A stretch of DNA of 32,424 nucleotides, taken from positions 1 through 32,424 of the forward strand of contig JADGPC010000019.1 in assembly GCA_017882645.1 (NCBI GenBank), in the 5' to 3' direction. Shown here piece after piece: positions 16,375 through 22,786 of this stretch. The notes under the pieces were generated by a model. The model made no database searches and was not told the origin of the DNA. It worked only from the letters and a program-made list of their open reading frames with translations. Position numbers and translations under genes: made by a program. The DNA comes from Streptosporangiales bacterium. GTDB taxonomy: Bacteria > Actinomycetota > Actinomycetes > Streptosporangiales > Streptosporangiaceae. Each line of letters opens with the position of its first letter. The stretch's first letter is position 1.

Positions 16375-16412
16375 GCCATGACCGCGATCGATGAGATAAC
16401 GCGGGCCATGGC
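16375..16412 (+). promoter_or_regulatory. conserved leader hairpin, copy 1
   Basis: GCCATG-A-CCGC (16375-16385), a 15-nt loop containing TGAGATAA, and GCGG-GC-CATGGC (16401-16412): ten pairs with a small internal loop. A counterpart at 18604-18640 precedes the paralogous gene with different but paired bases and a loop with TGAGCAAA. After it come two further conserved blocks (16420-16444 and 16451-16474). Confidence 0.55.
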
Positions 16413-16419
16413 AGTCAAG

Positions 16420-16474
16420 GTCACGCCTGATATCCGCTAGTCGCTGAAGACCGCGAAGAGCTGAGGGCGGACAG
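16420..16474 (+). promoter_or_regulatory. two sequence blocks shared by both muralytic-gene leaders
   Basis: Block A, 16420-16444 (GTCACGCC...GCTAGTCGC), is identical at 21 of 25 positions to 18647-18671. Block B, 16451-16474 (CCGCGAAG...GAGGGCGGACAG), is identical at 23 of 24 positions to 18699-18722. The spacer is 6 nt here and 27 nt in the other leader. Untranslated DNA kept this well in diverged paralogues suggests an RNA or protein binding element. Confidence 0.65.
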
Positions 16475-16475
16475 A

Positions 16476-16489
16476 GGAGGGCAACCTCC
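16476..16489 (+). promoter_or_regulatory. hairpin sequestering the Shine-Dalgarno
   Basis: GGAGG-GCAA-CCTCC: a perfect 5-bp stem closed by a GNRA tetraloop, one base before the GTG at 16491. Its left arm is the ribosome binding site itself, so folding should repress translation. The paralogue has AGGG-N8-CCCT (18721-18736) in the same place. Confidence 0.6.
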
Positions 16490-16490
16490 G

Positions 16491-17276
16491 GTGAATATCA
16501 AGAAGATCGCAACCGCAACACTCCTGCCAGCCGCTATCACCGGCATCGGCCTGTCGAGCGTGGCAGTCGCCGAGGCCGCGACCGGCCAGGCGGGCGGGCA
16601 CACCCAGGCTCAGCTCGCCGGGCAGCACAGGCAGCGCGCCGCGCATGGCAAGACCCGCAAGTGGGTCAGCGTGCGGCACGGGGACACCCTGAGCCGGATC
16701 GGCGCGGCGCACCACATGTCGTGGCAGGCGATCTACGCTACCCCGCCGAACTTCCGGCGCCTGGCCAGCCCTGACCTCCTGACGGTCGGCCAGCGGCTGC
16801 GCATCCCGGCCAACCCGAAGCGGCGCGAGGCCGAGTTCGCGGCCAGGTTCGCTGCCATGCAGCCACGCGTTCCTGTGGCGGCGCAGCAGCCGTCCGCGAC
16901 GCAGGTCCCCGCGGTGCCGGCCCATGGCAGTCAGTCCCAGGCCGGGACTGGCCAGACGGGAACCGGGCAGGTTCCGGCCAGCCAGGTTCCGGCCAGCCAG
17001 GCCCCGGCTGCTCAGGGCACCCAGGCGCCGTCGGCTACCCAGACGTCGCCGGCCGGCGGGACGTCGTCCTTCCAGCAGTGCGTCGCGCTGCACGAGAGCG
17101 GCAACAACCCGACCGCATCCTCGTCGGGCCTGTACGGGATCCTGCCGTCTACCTGGTCGTCGCTCGGCTACTCGGGCACGGCCGGCCAGGCCTCCGTGGC
17201 CCAGCAGAACGCGGCGTTCAGCAAGCTGTACGCCCAGCAGGGCACGCAGCCGTGGGCGCCGTACGACGGCTGCTGA
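16491..17276 (+). CDS. secreted LysM plus transglycosylase (Rpf-like) protein
   Basis: 261 residues. An N-terminal signal peptide (MNIKKIATATLLPAAITGIG..., likely cut after about residue 30) is followed by a LysM peptidoglycan-binding domain (58-107: WVSVRHGDTLSRIGAAHHMSWQ), a Gln/Pro/Ala/Ser-rich linker with VPASQ repeats, and a C-terminal Rpf/lysozyme-like domain (about 192-261). There FQQCVALHESGNNPTASSSG places the probable catalytic Glu202, and GLYGILPSTW matches the family core. Cys197 and the terminal Cys261 could form a disulfide. It would cleave or remodel cell-wall glycan. The order is LysM first, unlike many Rpf proteins where LysM is last. A paralogue without LysM is at 18740. Confidence 0.9.
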   Translation: MNIKKIATATLLPAAITGIGLSSVAVAEAATGQAGGHTQAQLAGQHRQRAAHGKTRKWVSVRHGDTLSRIGAAHHMSWQAIYATPPNFRRLASPDLLTVGQRLRIPANPKRREAEFAARFAAMQPRVPVAAQQPSATQVPAVPAHGSQSQAGTGQTGTGQVPASQVPASQAPAAQGTQAPSATQTSPAGGTSSFQQCVALHESGNNPTASSSGLYGILPSTWSSLGYSGTAGQASVAQQNAAFSKLYAQQGTQPWAPYDGC

Positions 17277-17305
17277 CCTGGCGGCGTAACCAGAAGTAAC
17301 TGAAT

Positions 17306-17347
17306 CCGGCCCCGGCCAACGGATGATTGCCATCCGGCCGGGGCCGG
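17306..17347 (+). terminator. strong hairpin terminator candidate
   Basis: Outer 12-bp perfect stem CCGGCCCCGGCC/GGCCGGGGCCGG (17306-17317, 17336-17347), a 3-nt bulge, and an inner GGATG/CATCC stem with a 5-nt loop. It lies 30 nt after the stop of the LysM gene. There is no U-tract. Confidence 0.75.
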
Positions 17348-17555
17348 ACGCCTGCCCGACTCCGGCCGCGAGACAGTTCCGCGCCAGCAAAGTCCCGGCT
17401 TGCCCGGGACGATCGTGAACGCGCAGTATGGCAACTACCGCCCAGTTATGTCATCCTGCTCGCGACAGACATCGGCAACCTCGCCAGCCCGGCGGCGATT
17501 GTGCCCACGGCGGCGTATCGGCGGATGGCGCGGCGCGCGAATATGAGGTGCAGGC

Positions 17556-18497
17556 ATGGCCACGACCGAACTGCCAGCCCCCTCCGAGCCATCCGCCCCC
17601 TCCGAGTCTTCGGCCGCCGAGGGCTATATCGAGGTCCCCGGCGGGAGGGTCTGGTACCGGATCGCCGGCGCTGACCGCCCGGGAACGCCGCTGCTGTGCC
17701 TGCACGGCGGGCCCGGGATGCCGCACGACTACCTGGAGCCGCTGGCCGACCTCGCCGACACGAGGCCGGTGATCTTCTACGACCAGCTCGGATGCGGTCG
17801 GTCGGACCGGCCGGCGGACGACTCGCTGTGGACCGTCGACCGGTTCGTCGAGGAACTGGCCACGGTCAAGCGGGAGCTCGGACTTGACCGCCCGCACCTG
17901 TTCGGCAATTCGTGGGGCGGCTGGCTGGCGCTTCAGTTCACGCTCGACCGCAAGCCGGAGCTGGCCAGCCTCGTGCTCAGCAGCTCGCCGCCGAGCGTCG
18001 AGCGCTGGATCACGGACTGCGCGCAGCTCCGGGCGGAACTCGACGCGCCGGTCCGGGATGTGCTCGACAGCCACGAGGCGGCGGGTTACTTCGGCTGCCC
18101 GGAGTATCAGTGGGCGGTCACGCAGTTCTACCGCAGGCACCTGTGCCGGCAGCATCCCTGGCCTGACTGCCTGGAGCGAACCTTCGCCGGGATGGGCGGC
18201 GACGTTTACCTGACGATGTGGGGGCCGAGTGAGTTCGGCCCGGTCAGTGGCCGCCTGCGCGACTGGGATGTCACAGGGCGGCTGCATGAGATCGAGGTGC
18301 CGGCGCTCGTCACCGGCGGTCGGCACGACGAGGCGCGGCCTGAGCACCTGGGCGTGCTGGCGGCCGGCATCGACGGCGCCGAGCTGGTGATCTTCGAGGA
18401 CAGCTCGCACCTGGCCTTCATTGAGGAACGCGCGCGCTACCTGCAGGTCGTCGGTGAGTTCCTGGCGCACGCGGAGTCCCGGTCGCGGATTAGTTAA
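17556..18497 (+). CDS. proline iminopeptidase-like alpha/beta hydrolase
   Basis: 313 residues. The oxyanion motif HGGPGMPHDY, the DQLGCGRSDRP segment and the nucleophile elbow GNSWGG (Ser) are those of the MEROPS S33 proline iminopeptidase family. Asp of TGGRHDEARPE and His of DSSHLAFIE complete the triad. Such enzymes release N-terminal proline or hydrolyse related amides and esters in the cytoplasm. There is no signal peptide; the first 22 residues are a Ser/Pro/Glu-rich disordered tail. The ATG at 17556 is preceded by GAGGTGCAGGC. It sits between the two muralytic paralogues, but nothing in the sequence ties its function to them. Confidence 0.9.
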   Translation: MATTELPAPSEPSAPSESSAAEGYIEVPGGRVWYRIAGADRPGTPLLCLHGGPGMPHDYLEPLADLADTRPVIFYDQLGCGRSDRPADDSLWTVDRFVEELATVKRELGLDRPHLFGNSWGGWLALQFTLDRKPELASLVLSSSPPSVERWITDCAQLRAELDAPVRDVLDSHEAAGYFGCPEYQWAVTQFYRRHLCRQHPWPDCLERTFAGMGGDVYLTMWGPSEFGPVSGRLRDWDVTGRLHEIEVPALVTGGRHDEARPEHLGVLAAGIDGAELVIFEDSSHLAFIEERARYLQVVGEFLAHAESRSRIS

Positions 18498-18557
18498 CGC
18501 TGGTCTTCCGAGATGTGAGATGCCTCATATCGGCCGGAAACCGGAAGCGCCGCAGAC

Positions 18558-18600
18558 GATCGGGGGGTTGTATCGGGGGTGCTCACGATTCCCCCCGATC
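18558..18600 (+). terminator. hairpin with two competing left arms
   Basis: GATCGGGGGG (18558-18567) pairs perfectly with CCCCCCGATC (18591-18600). An inner ATCGGGGG (18572-18579) can pair with the same right arm. It is 60 nt after the hydrolase stop and just upstream of the conserved leader of the next gene. It may terminate the hydrolase transcript or act as a switch; no U-tract follows. Confidence 0.5.
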
Positions 18601-18603
18601 TGA

Positions 18604-18640
18604 GCCGTGACCGCCCGTGAGCAAACCCCGCGGTCATGGC
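18604..18640 (+). promoter_or_regulatory. conserved leader hairpin, copy 2
   Basis: GCCGTGACCGC (18604-18614), 15-nt loop with TGAGCAAA, GCGGTCATGGC (18630-18640): 11 pairs, one G-U. Matches copy 1 at 16375-16412 in position, arm sequence and loop, with the two leaders diverging in the arms while keeping pairing. Confidence 0.6.
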
Positions 18641-18646
18641 GGCGAC

Positions 18647-18736
18647 GTCACGCCCGACAACTGCTAGTCGCGTCATCCGCAACCCCCCGGGTCGCGGTCC
18701 GCGAAGCGCTGAGGGCGGACAGGGCAGGTTTACCCT
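18647..18736 (+). promoter_or_regulatory. shared leader blocks and RBS hairpin, copy 2
   Basis: Block A at 18647-18671 and block B at 18699-18722 match the leader of the gene at 16491. The end, AGGG-N8-CCCT (18721-18724, 18733-18736), can fold over the AGG that would serve as ribosome binding site before the ATG at 18740. Confidence 0.55.
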
Positions 18737-18739
18737 CCA

Positions 18740-19339
18740 ATGAAGATCAAGAAGATCGCTGTAGCAACGCTCGTGCCGGCGGCTGTCGTCGGCGTCACCG
18801 TGTCGAGCTGGGCGGCTGTCCAGGCGGCGACCAGCCAGCCGGACGCTATCGCCGCGGTTCATCATGTGCGTAACGCTCCGGGCCATCCGGTCAGGCAGCA
18901 CCAGGCCGGGCAGCACAAGGCCGGGCAGCACAAGGCCGGGCAGCACAAGGCTGGGCACGCGGCGCACGGCAGTACTCAGAAAAAGGCCAGCAAGGCGCAG
19001 GCGGCTGCCGAGAGCCTGAATCACGCCGGCCATCAGGCGAAGGCCAAGGCTCATCACCGGGCGCACGCTAAGGCCGCGGCCGCTCCGGCGGCTCCGGCGC
19101 AGCCAGTCTCGCTGACCTCCGGAATGTCGTCCTTCGAGCAGTGCGTGGCGTGGCGCGAGAGCGGCGACAACCCGACCGCCTCGTCGGCGGGCCTGTTCGG
19201 GATCCTGCCGTCGACCTGGGCGTCCCTCGGGTTCACCGGAACGGCCGGCACCTCGTCAGTGGCGCTGCAGAAGGCGGCGTTCGACAAGCTCTACGCGCAG
19301 GACGGCACGTCCCCGTGGGCGCCGTACGACGGCTGCTGA
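18740..19339 (+). CDS. secreted transglycosylase/Rpf-like protein without LysM
   Basis: 199 residues. The signal peptide (MKIKKIAVATLVPAAVVGVT..., cut near residue 30) is very like that of the gene at 16491. The middle (45-120) is a basic His/Lys/Ala/Gln-rich linker with repeated GQHKA units and no LysM. The C-terminal Rpf-like domain (about 129-199) has FEQCVAWRESGDNPTASSAG with probable catalytic Glu140, GLFGILPSTW, and Cys135 with terminal Cys199. It likely cuts peptidoglycan; the cationic linker may hold it to anionic wall polymers in place of LysM. Paralogy with the first gene covers both ends and the leader, so a duplication followed by domain loss or replacement is likely. Confidence 0.9.
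   Translation: MKIKKIAVATLVPAAVVGVTVSSWAAVQAATSQPDAIAAVHHVRNAPGHPVRQHQAGQHKAGQHKAGQHKAGHAAHGSTQKKASKAQAAAESLNHAGHQAKAKAHHRAHAKAAAAPAAPAQPVSLTSGMSSFEQCVAWRESGDNPTASSAGLFGILPSTWASLGFTGTAGTSSVALQKAAFDKLYAQDGTSPWAPYDGC
18903..18947 (+). repeat. 15-bp tandem repeat, three exact units
   Basis: AGGCCGGGCAGCACA at 18903, 18918 and 18933, then a degenerate fourth unit. It encodes the GQHKA repeats of the linker, in frame. Confidence 0.9.
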
Positions 19340-19349
19340 GGTACCCGCT

Positions 19350-19384
19350 CCGGCTCAGGGCAGGCAGCTGCCGCCCTGGGCCGG
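19350..19384 (+). terminator. hairpin terminator candidate
   Basis: CCGGCTCAGGGC (19350-19361) pairs with GCCCTGGGCCGG (19373-19384), one G-U pair, around an 11-nt self-complementary loop. It is 10 nt after the stop of the Rpf-like gene. Confidence 0.7.
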
Positions 19385-19429
19385 GGCTAACGCGGGTTGA
19401 GTCCTCGGCGGCACGGGGAAACCTCAGCT

Positions 19430-20134
19430 ATGACTGGTTATCCGCCCGAAGGCGAGAGTCAGCCGCCTGTCGCTGGGCAGGGCCCGTTCCCGCCGCCGGG
19501 GCAGTTCCCGCCGCAGGGCCAATACCCGCCTCAGGGCCAATACCCGCCGCCGCCTCAGGGGCAGTTCCCGCCGCAGGGGCAGTATCCGCCGCAGAAGGTG
19601 CGGCCGGGGCGGGTCTGGTACCTGCTGCCGCTGGCTGTCTTCGTGGCGGGCCTGGTCTGGCTGATCGTCGGCATCACGTCGCTGGCCAGCACGGTCGACG
19701 GCTTGCCGCGAGTCCCGCTGCCCGCGGGCGGGACGGTCAACCTGAGCCACAGCGGCGGCTACACGATCTACTACGAAGGCCAGGGAGCTCAGAGCGGGAA
19801 CATCCCGGCATTCCACATCAACGTCACGCCGGCCTCTCCGGGCGCGGCCGTGTCGAGCCTGACCCGTTACGGGTCGACAGTCACCTACAACATCGGCTCG
19901 CACCACGGGCGGGCCGTCCTGACGCTGCAGGTGGCGAAGCCGGGCACGTTCGCGGTGCGACCGGCCGGCGCTCCCAGCGGGGCCGACCTGGCGTTCGGCG
20001 GGAGCATCGCGAGCGGGATCGTCGGCATCGTGCTGCCGTCGGTGCCGCTGATCATCCTCGGCATCCTCGGCGCCGTGGTCTTGCTCATCATCCGCATCGT
20101 CCGCAAGCGATCATCCCGGCCGCGATACGCCTAA
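19430..20134 (+). CDS. proline/glutamine-rich membrane protein
   Basis: 234 residues, not assigned to a named family. The N-terminal 55 residues are a cytoplasmic Pro/Gln/Gly/Tyr-rich tail with QGQYPP repeats. A membrane helix follows (about 62-82: YLLPLAVFVAGLVWLIVGIT). A 110-residue extracellular-type region of beta-like sequence comes next, then a second helix (about 195-222: GIVGIVLPSVPLIILGILGAVVLLIIRIV) and a short basic tail. Similar PQ-rich two-helix proteins are common in actinomycetes and mostly uncharacterised. The ATG at 19430 has GGGGAAA upstream; a TTG at 19397 is in frame but less likely. Confidence 0.8.
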   Translation: MTGYPPEGESQPPVAGQGPFPPPGQFPPQGQYPPQGQYPPPPQGQFPPQGQYPPQKVRPGRVWYLLPLAVFVAGLVWLIVGITSLASTVDGLPRVPLPAGGTVNLSHSGGYTIYYEGQGAQSGNIPAFHINVTPASPGAAVSSLTRYGSTVTYNIGSHHGRAVLTLQVAKPGTFAVRPAGAPSGADLAFGGSIASGIVGIVLPSVPLIILGILGAVVLLIIRIVRKRSSRPRYA

Positions 20135-20277
20135 CGGCGGACGCCTGGCCGGCTGACAGCCTGGCCGGAAGATGGGGCAGTTGCCCCATGCGCTCGCGGC
20201 CGGACTCTCGCCATGCTCAGGAACAGCGGGCGGCTCCGGCTTGCCGCCCGGATGACGCGAGCGGACGAGGAGACGCC

Positions 20278-20643
20278 ATGGCGAGCAAAGCAGTGATCAG
20301 CCTGACCACCGGCCTGGAGGACCCCGAGAAGGTGACGGTCGCCTTCCTGGTCGCCGTCGCGGCGGCCGAACAGGGGCGCCCGACCCTGATGTTCTGCACC
20401 AAGGAGGCCGTCCGGCTCGCGCTCGACGGCGTCGCGCAGGGCGTGGCCTGCGAGGGATGCCCGGCGCTGGGGGACCTGACGAAGCGGTACGAGGCGGCCG
20501 GCGGCCGGTACCTGGTCTGCCCGATCTGCTTCAACGCCAAGCACCTGGACGACGAGGGCCTCGTCGCCAATGCGACACTCGGCGGAACCGTGCCCATGTG
20601 GGAGTGGATCGGCGATGAGCCAGCAACAACGTTCAGCTACTGA
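20278..20643 (+). CDS. DsrE-like small protein with two CxxC motifs
   Basis: 121 residues. The fold of the start (AVISLTTGLEDPEKVTVAFLVAVAAAEQGRPTLMFCTKEAVRLAL) matches DsrE/DsrF-like proteins (PF02635 type), which carry or transfer sulfur. It also has CEGC (58-61) and CPIC (81-84), two CxxC pairs that could bind a metal or cycle as disulfides, and Cys40. The ATG at 20278 has GAGGAGA (20267-20273) at good spacing. It overlaps the next gene by 29 nt, so the two are probably co-translated. The partner and substrate are unknown. Confidence 0.85.
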   Translation: MASKAVISLTTGLEDPEKVTVAFLVAVAAAEQGRPTLMFCTKEAVRLALDGVAQGVACEGCPALGDLTKRYEAAGGRYLVCPICFNAKHLDDEGLVANATLGGTVPMWEWIGDEPATTFSY

Positions 20644-21058
20644 CGGGGCCGCCGCCGAAGGCGGCGCGGCGGGCTCCCCGGCTGCTCCGGTCACGGCGGG
20701 CGAGCGCTTCGCGCGGGCACTGGCCGCCAAGGACCGTGCCGCGCTGCGCGCGCTGCTGGCCGACCCGGTCGACTTCCAGGCGCTGACTCCCGGCCGGCAC
20801 TGGCAGGCGTCGGAGTCCGGCGAGGTCGTCGACGAGATCATCCTCGGCCGCTGGTTCGATCCTGGTGATGACATCCTGCGGCTGGAATCTTTCAGCGAAG
20901 GACTTCTTCCCGGCCGCGAGCATGTCAGCTACCTGCTGCGGGTGCGTAATGCCGACGGTGACCACCTGGTCGAGCAGCAGGCGTACTACAACAGCGAGGC
21001 CGGGCGGATCACCTGGATGCGGGTCCTGTGCTCGGGGTACCGCAAGCTGCCCGGCTAG
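20615..21058 (+). CDS. NTF2/SnoaL-fold protein
   Basis: 147 residues. After a 30-residue low-complexity start, AGERFARALAAKDRAALRALLADPVDFQALTPGRHW begins a cone-shaped NTF2-like fold, followed by EIILGRWFDPGDDI and the strands HVSYLLRVRNADGDHLVEQQAYYN and RITWMRVLCSGY. The family includes both enzymes and ligand-binding proteins, so no reaction can be claimed. The ATG at 20615 lies in the end of the DsrE-like gene. Its stop TAG and the opposing gene's stop share the palindrome CTAG (21055-21058). Confidence 0.72.
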   Translation: MSQQQRSATDGAAAEGGAAGSPAAPVTAGERFARALAAKDRAALRALLADPVDFQALTPGRHWQASESGEVVDEIILGRWFDPGDDILRLESFSEGLLPGREHVSYLLRVRNADGDHLVEQQAYYNSEAGRITWMRVLCSGYRKLPG

Positions 21059-22620
21059 GGTTCCGGCTCGCCGATCAGGCCGTGGCTGGCCGCGTACAGG
21101 CTGGCCAGAGCGCGGTTCGCGGTGCCGGTCTTGGCATAGATGTGCTCGACATGATGGCCGGCTGTCTTGCGTGAGATAACCAAGCGCTCGGCAATCTCCC
21201 GGTTCGACAGCCCGCGGGCCAGCAGCCGGAGCACCTCGACCTCGCGCGGCGTCAGGCTCGCCGGGCCGGCCTGCCGCCGGGTGGTGCGGTGCCCGGCCGC
21301 GGACAGGACGGCCGCGGCCGCCTCGGCATCGAGCCGGCCGGCCGTGGCCTCGGCCCGGACCTGGGCCGCGGCCTCGGCGGCGGGGCAGGCCGGGCGGTAC
21401 GGCCGCGGCTCGGTCCGCGAGTGGTAGAAGTCGGCCGCGGCGAGCAGCCTGCCCTCCGGGCTGATGGCGCCCCCGGCCAGCCCGCGCGGGTAGCCGGAGC
21501 CGTCCATCCGCTCGTGGTGCTGGACCGCGATGGCGGCCAGCGGGGCAAGAGCGGGCGAGCAGGCCAGCATGCGCTCGGAGAGGTACGGGTGCAGCCTTAC
21601 CCGCTCGGTCTCGGCATGACTGAGCGGGCCGGGCTTATCCCAGATGGTGTTCGGCACGCCGAGGCGGCCGAGGTCGTGCACCAGGCCGGCCAGGCGGACC
21701 TGGCGGGCGGCTGGGTCGCTGAGGCCGTAGGCGCGCGCCGCATCGCCCGCGAGATCGGCGACTCCGCGCGAGTGGCCGAGCGTGTAGGGCGACTTCACGT
21801 CGGTGAAGTCGGCGATCGCCTCGAGGGCGGACTCGAACTGCTCGTCGCCCAGGCGGACGCCGAGGTCCGGCTCGGCGGCCATCACCGCGTGCCAGGTACT
21901 GGCGTCGTCGAGGCCTGCGCAGATGGCTTGCGCGTCCGCGGTGAACAGGTCGACGAGGTGCGGATCGAACTGGGTTCCGCGCCGCTGGCGGGCGACCTCG
22001 ACCGCCGCGTCGGTGCCGCCCGCGCGGTGGAACACCTCGACTACGTCGGCCAGGGTGACCAGCCGTGACGCGACAAGGATCTGCTCGCCGCTGGCGCCCT
22101 TCGGCACTCCCTTGCCGTCCCAGCGCTCGAAGGTCTGCTCGACGCTGTCCCGGACCCGCTGGGCCAGGCCGAGCCGGGCGGCCAGCTCGTCGGCCGCGGT
22201 CCAGTGGTTGTCCAGCATCGCCTCGGCCGCCTTGCGCCCGTCGCCGAGGAAGGTCAGCCCGAGTCTCGTCCGCTCGGCGAGCGGCCGGCCGGCGCCGAGA
22301 TGGCGGAGCATGAAGACCGGCTTGGAAGCGGCCGTGGCGAAGTCGGTGCGACGGAAGTCGGTCTTGAGCGCGGTGTCGTCGCCGAACCACTTGGCCTGCT
22401 CGTAGGCGTCGACATGGCAGCCGACCCAGGCGACGAGGGCGGAGTAGTAGACGACCTCGCGCTGCGCCTCGTCCAGGCCGAGGCGCTCGGCGAGACGGAG
22501 GGCGATGAGAGTCTGGCGCAGGACGTGCTCCATCGGCTGGCCCATGCCGAGGTCCGCGGCCAGCGAGAGGACAGCGAGCAGCTCGGCCAGCGTCACCCGC
22601 GGCCGGACCGTCTGCGTCAT
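21055..22620 (-). CDS. tandem HD-GYP phosphohydrolase with LuxR DNA-binding domain
   Basis: 521 residues. The second HD domain (about 262-405) is a complete HD-GYP type: GHSRGVA, LVHDLGRLG (His315-Asp316) and HHERMDGSGYP (368-378). The first (about 10-225) is a degenerate copy, with FERWDGKGVPKG where the GYP loop would be and no clear HD pair. A C-terminal LuxR helix-turn-helix (about 455-512: LTPREVEVLRLLARGLSNREIAERL) follows. HD-GYP proteins usually cleave cyclic dinucleotides such as cyclic di-GMP. Fusion to LuxR would make it a regulator that senses or degrades the nucleotide. I used the ATG at 22620; the preceding sequence in this frame is Ser/Pro/Arg-rich. It is divergent from the glycoside-hydrolase-like gene. 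Confidence 0.87.
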   Translation of the reverse strand: MTQTVRPRVTLAELLAVLSLAADLGMGQPMEHVLRQTLIALRLAERLGLDEAQREVVYYSALVAWVGCHVDAYEQAKWFGDDTALKTDFRRTDFATAASKPVFMLRHLGAGRPLAERTRLGLTFLGDGRKAAEAMLDNHWTAADELAARLGLAQRVRDSVEQTFERWDGKGVPKGASGEQILVASRLVTLADVVEVFHRAGGTDAAVEVARQRRGTQFDPHLVDLFTADAQAICAGLDDASTWHAVMAAEPDLGVRLGDEQFESALEAIADFTDVKSPYTLGHSRGVADLAGDAARAYGLSDPAARQVRLAGLVHDLGRLGVPNTIWDKPGPLSHAETERVRLHPYLSERMLACSPALAPLAAIAVQHHERMDGSGYPRGLAGGAISPEGRLLAAADFYHSRTEPRPYRPACPAAEAAAQVRAEATAGRLDAEAAAAVLSAAGHRTTRRQAGPASLTPREVEVLRLLARGLSNREIAERLVISRKTAGHHVEHIYAKTGTANRALASLYAASHGLIGEPEP

Positions 22621-22711
22621 GACATGACTATAAGCAGCCTGGTTGCCGCCTGGGCCGAGCAGGTTTCGTGTTGCTCGCAGGGGGCACCCGGGCAGGCGGG
22701 GAGTAACTACC

Positions 22712-22768
22712 GGGGATCGCCGGGATCGCCGGGATCGCACGGATGGCGCGGATGGCGCGGATGGCGGA
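22712..22768. repeat. 9-bp tandem repeats in a divergent promoter region
   Basis: Three copies of GGGATCGCC-like units followed by three of GGATGGCGC-like units, between the starts of the HD-GYP gene and the glycoside-hydrolase-like gene. Copy number could vary and change spacing of promoter elements. Confidence 0.75.
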
Positions 22769-22786
22769 GGACGGGGGGCGGACGGG

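Noticed and set aside
16200-16490. c-di-AMP (ydaO) riboswitch before the LysM/Rpf-like gene
   Set aside because: Such switches occur before Rpf genes, but I could not find the motif's GAATC, GTAGGG and CAGCTAAC elements in the right order.
22643-22786. Extended start of the glycoside-hydrolase-like gene
   Set aside because: The added residues are just the translation of 9-bp tandem repeats.
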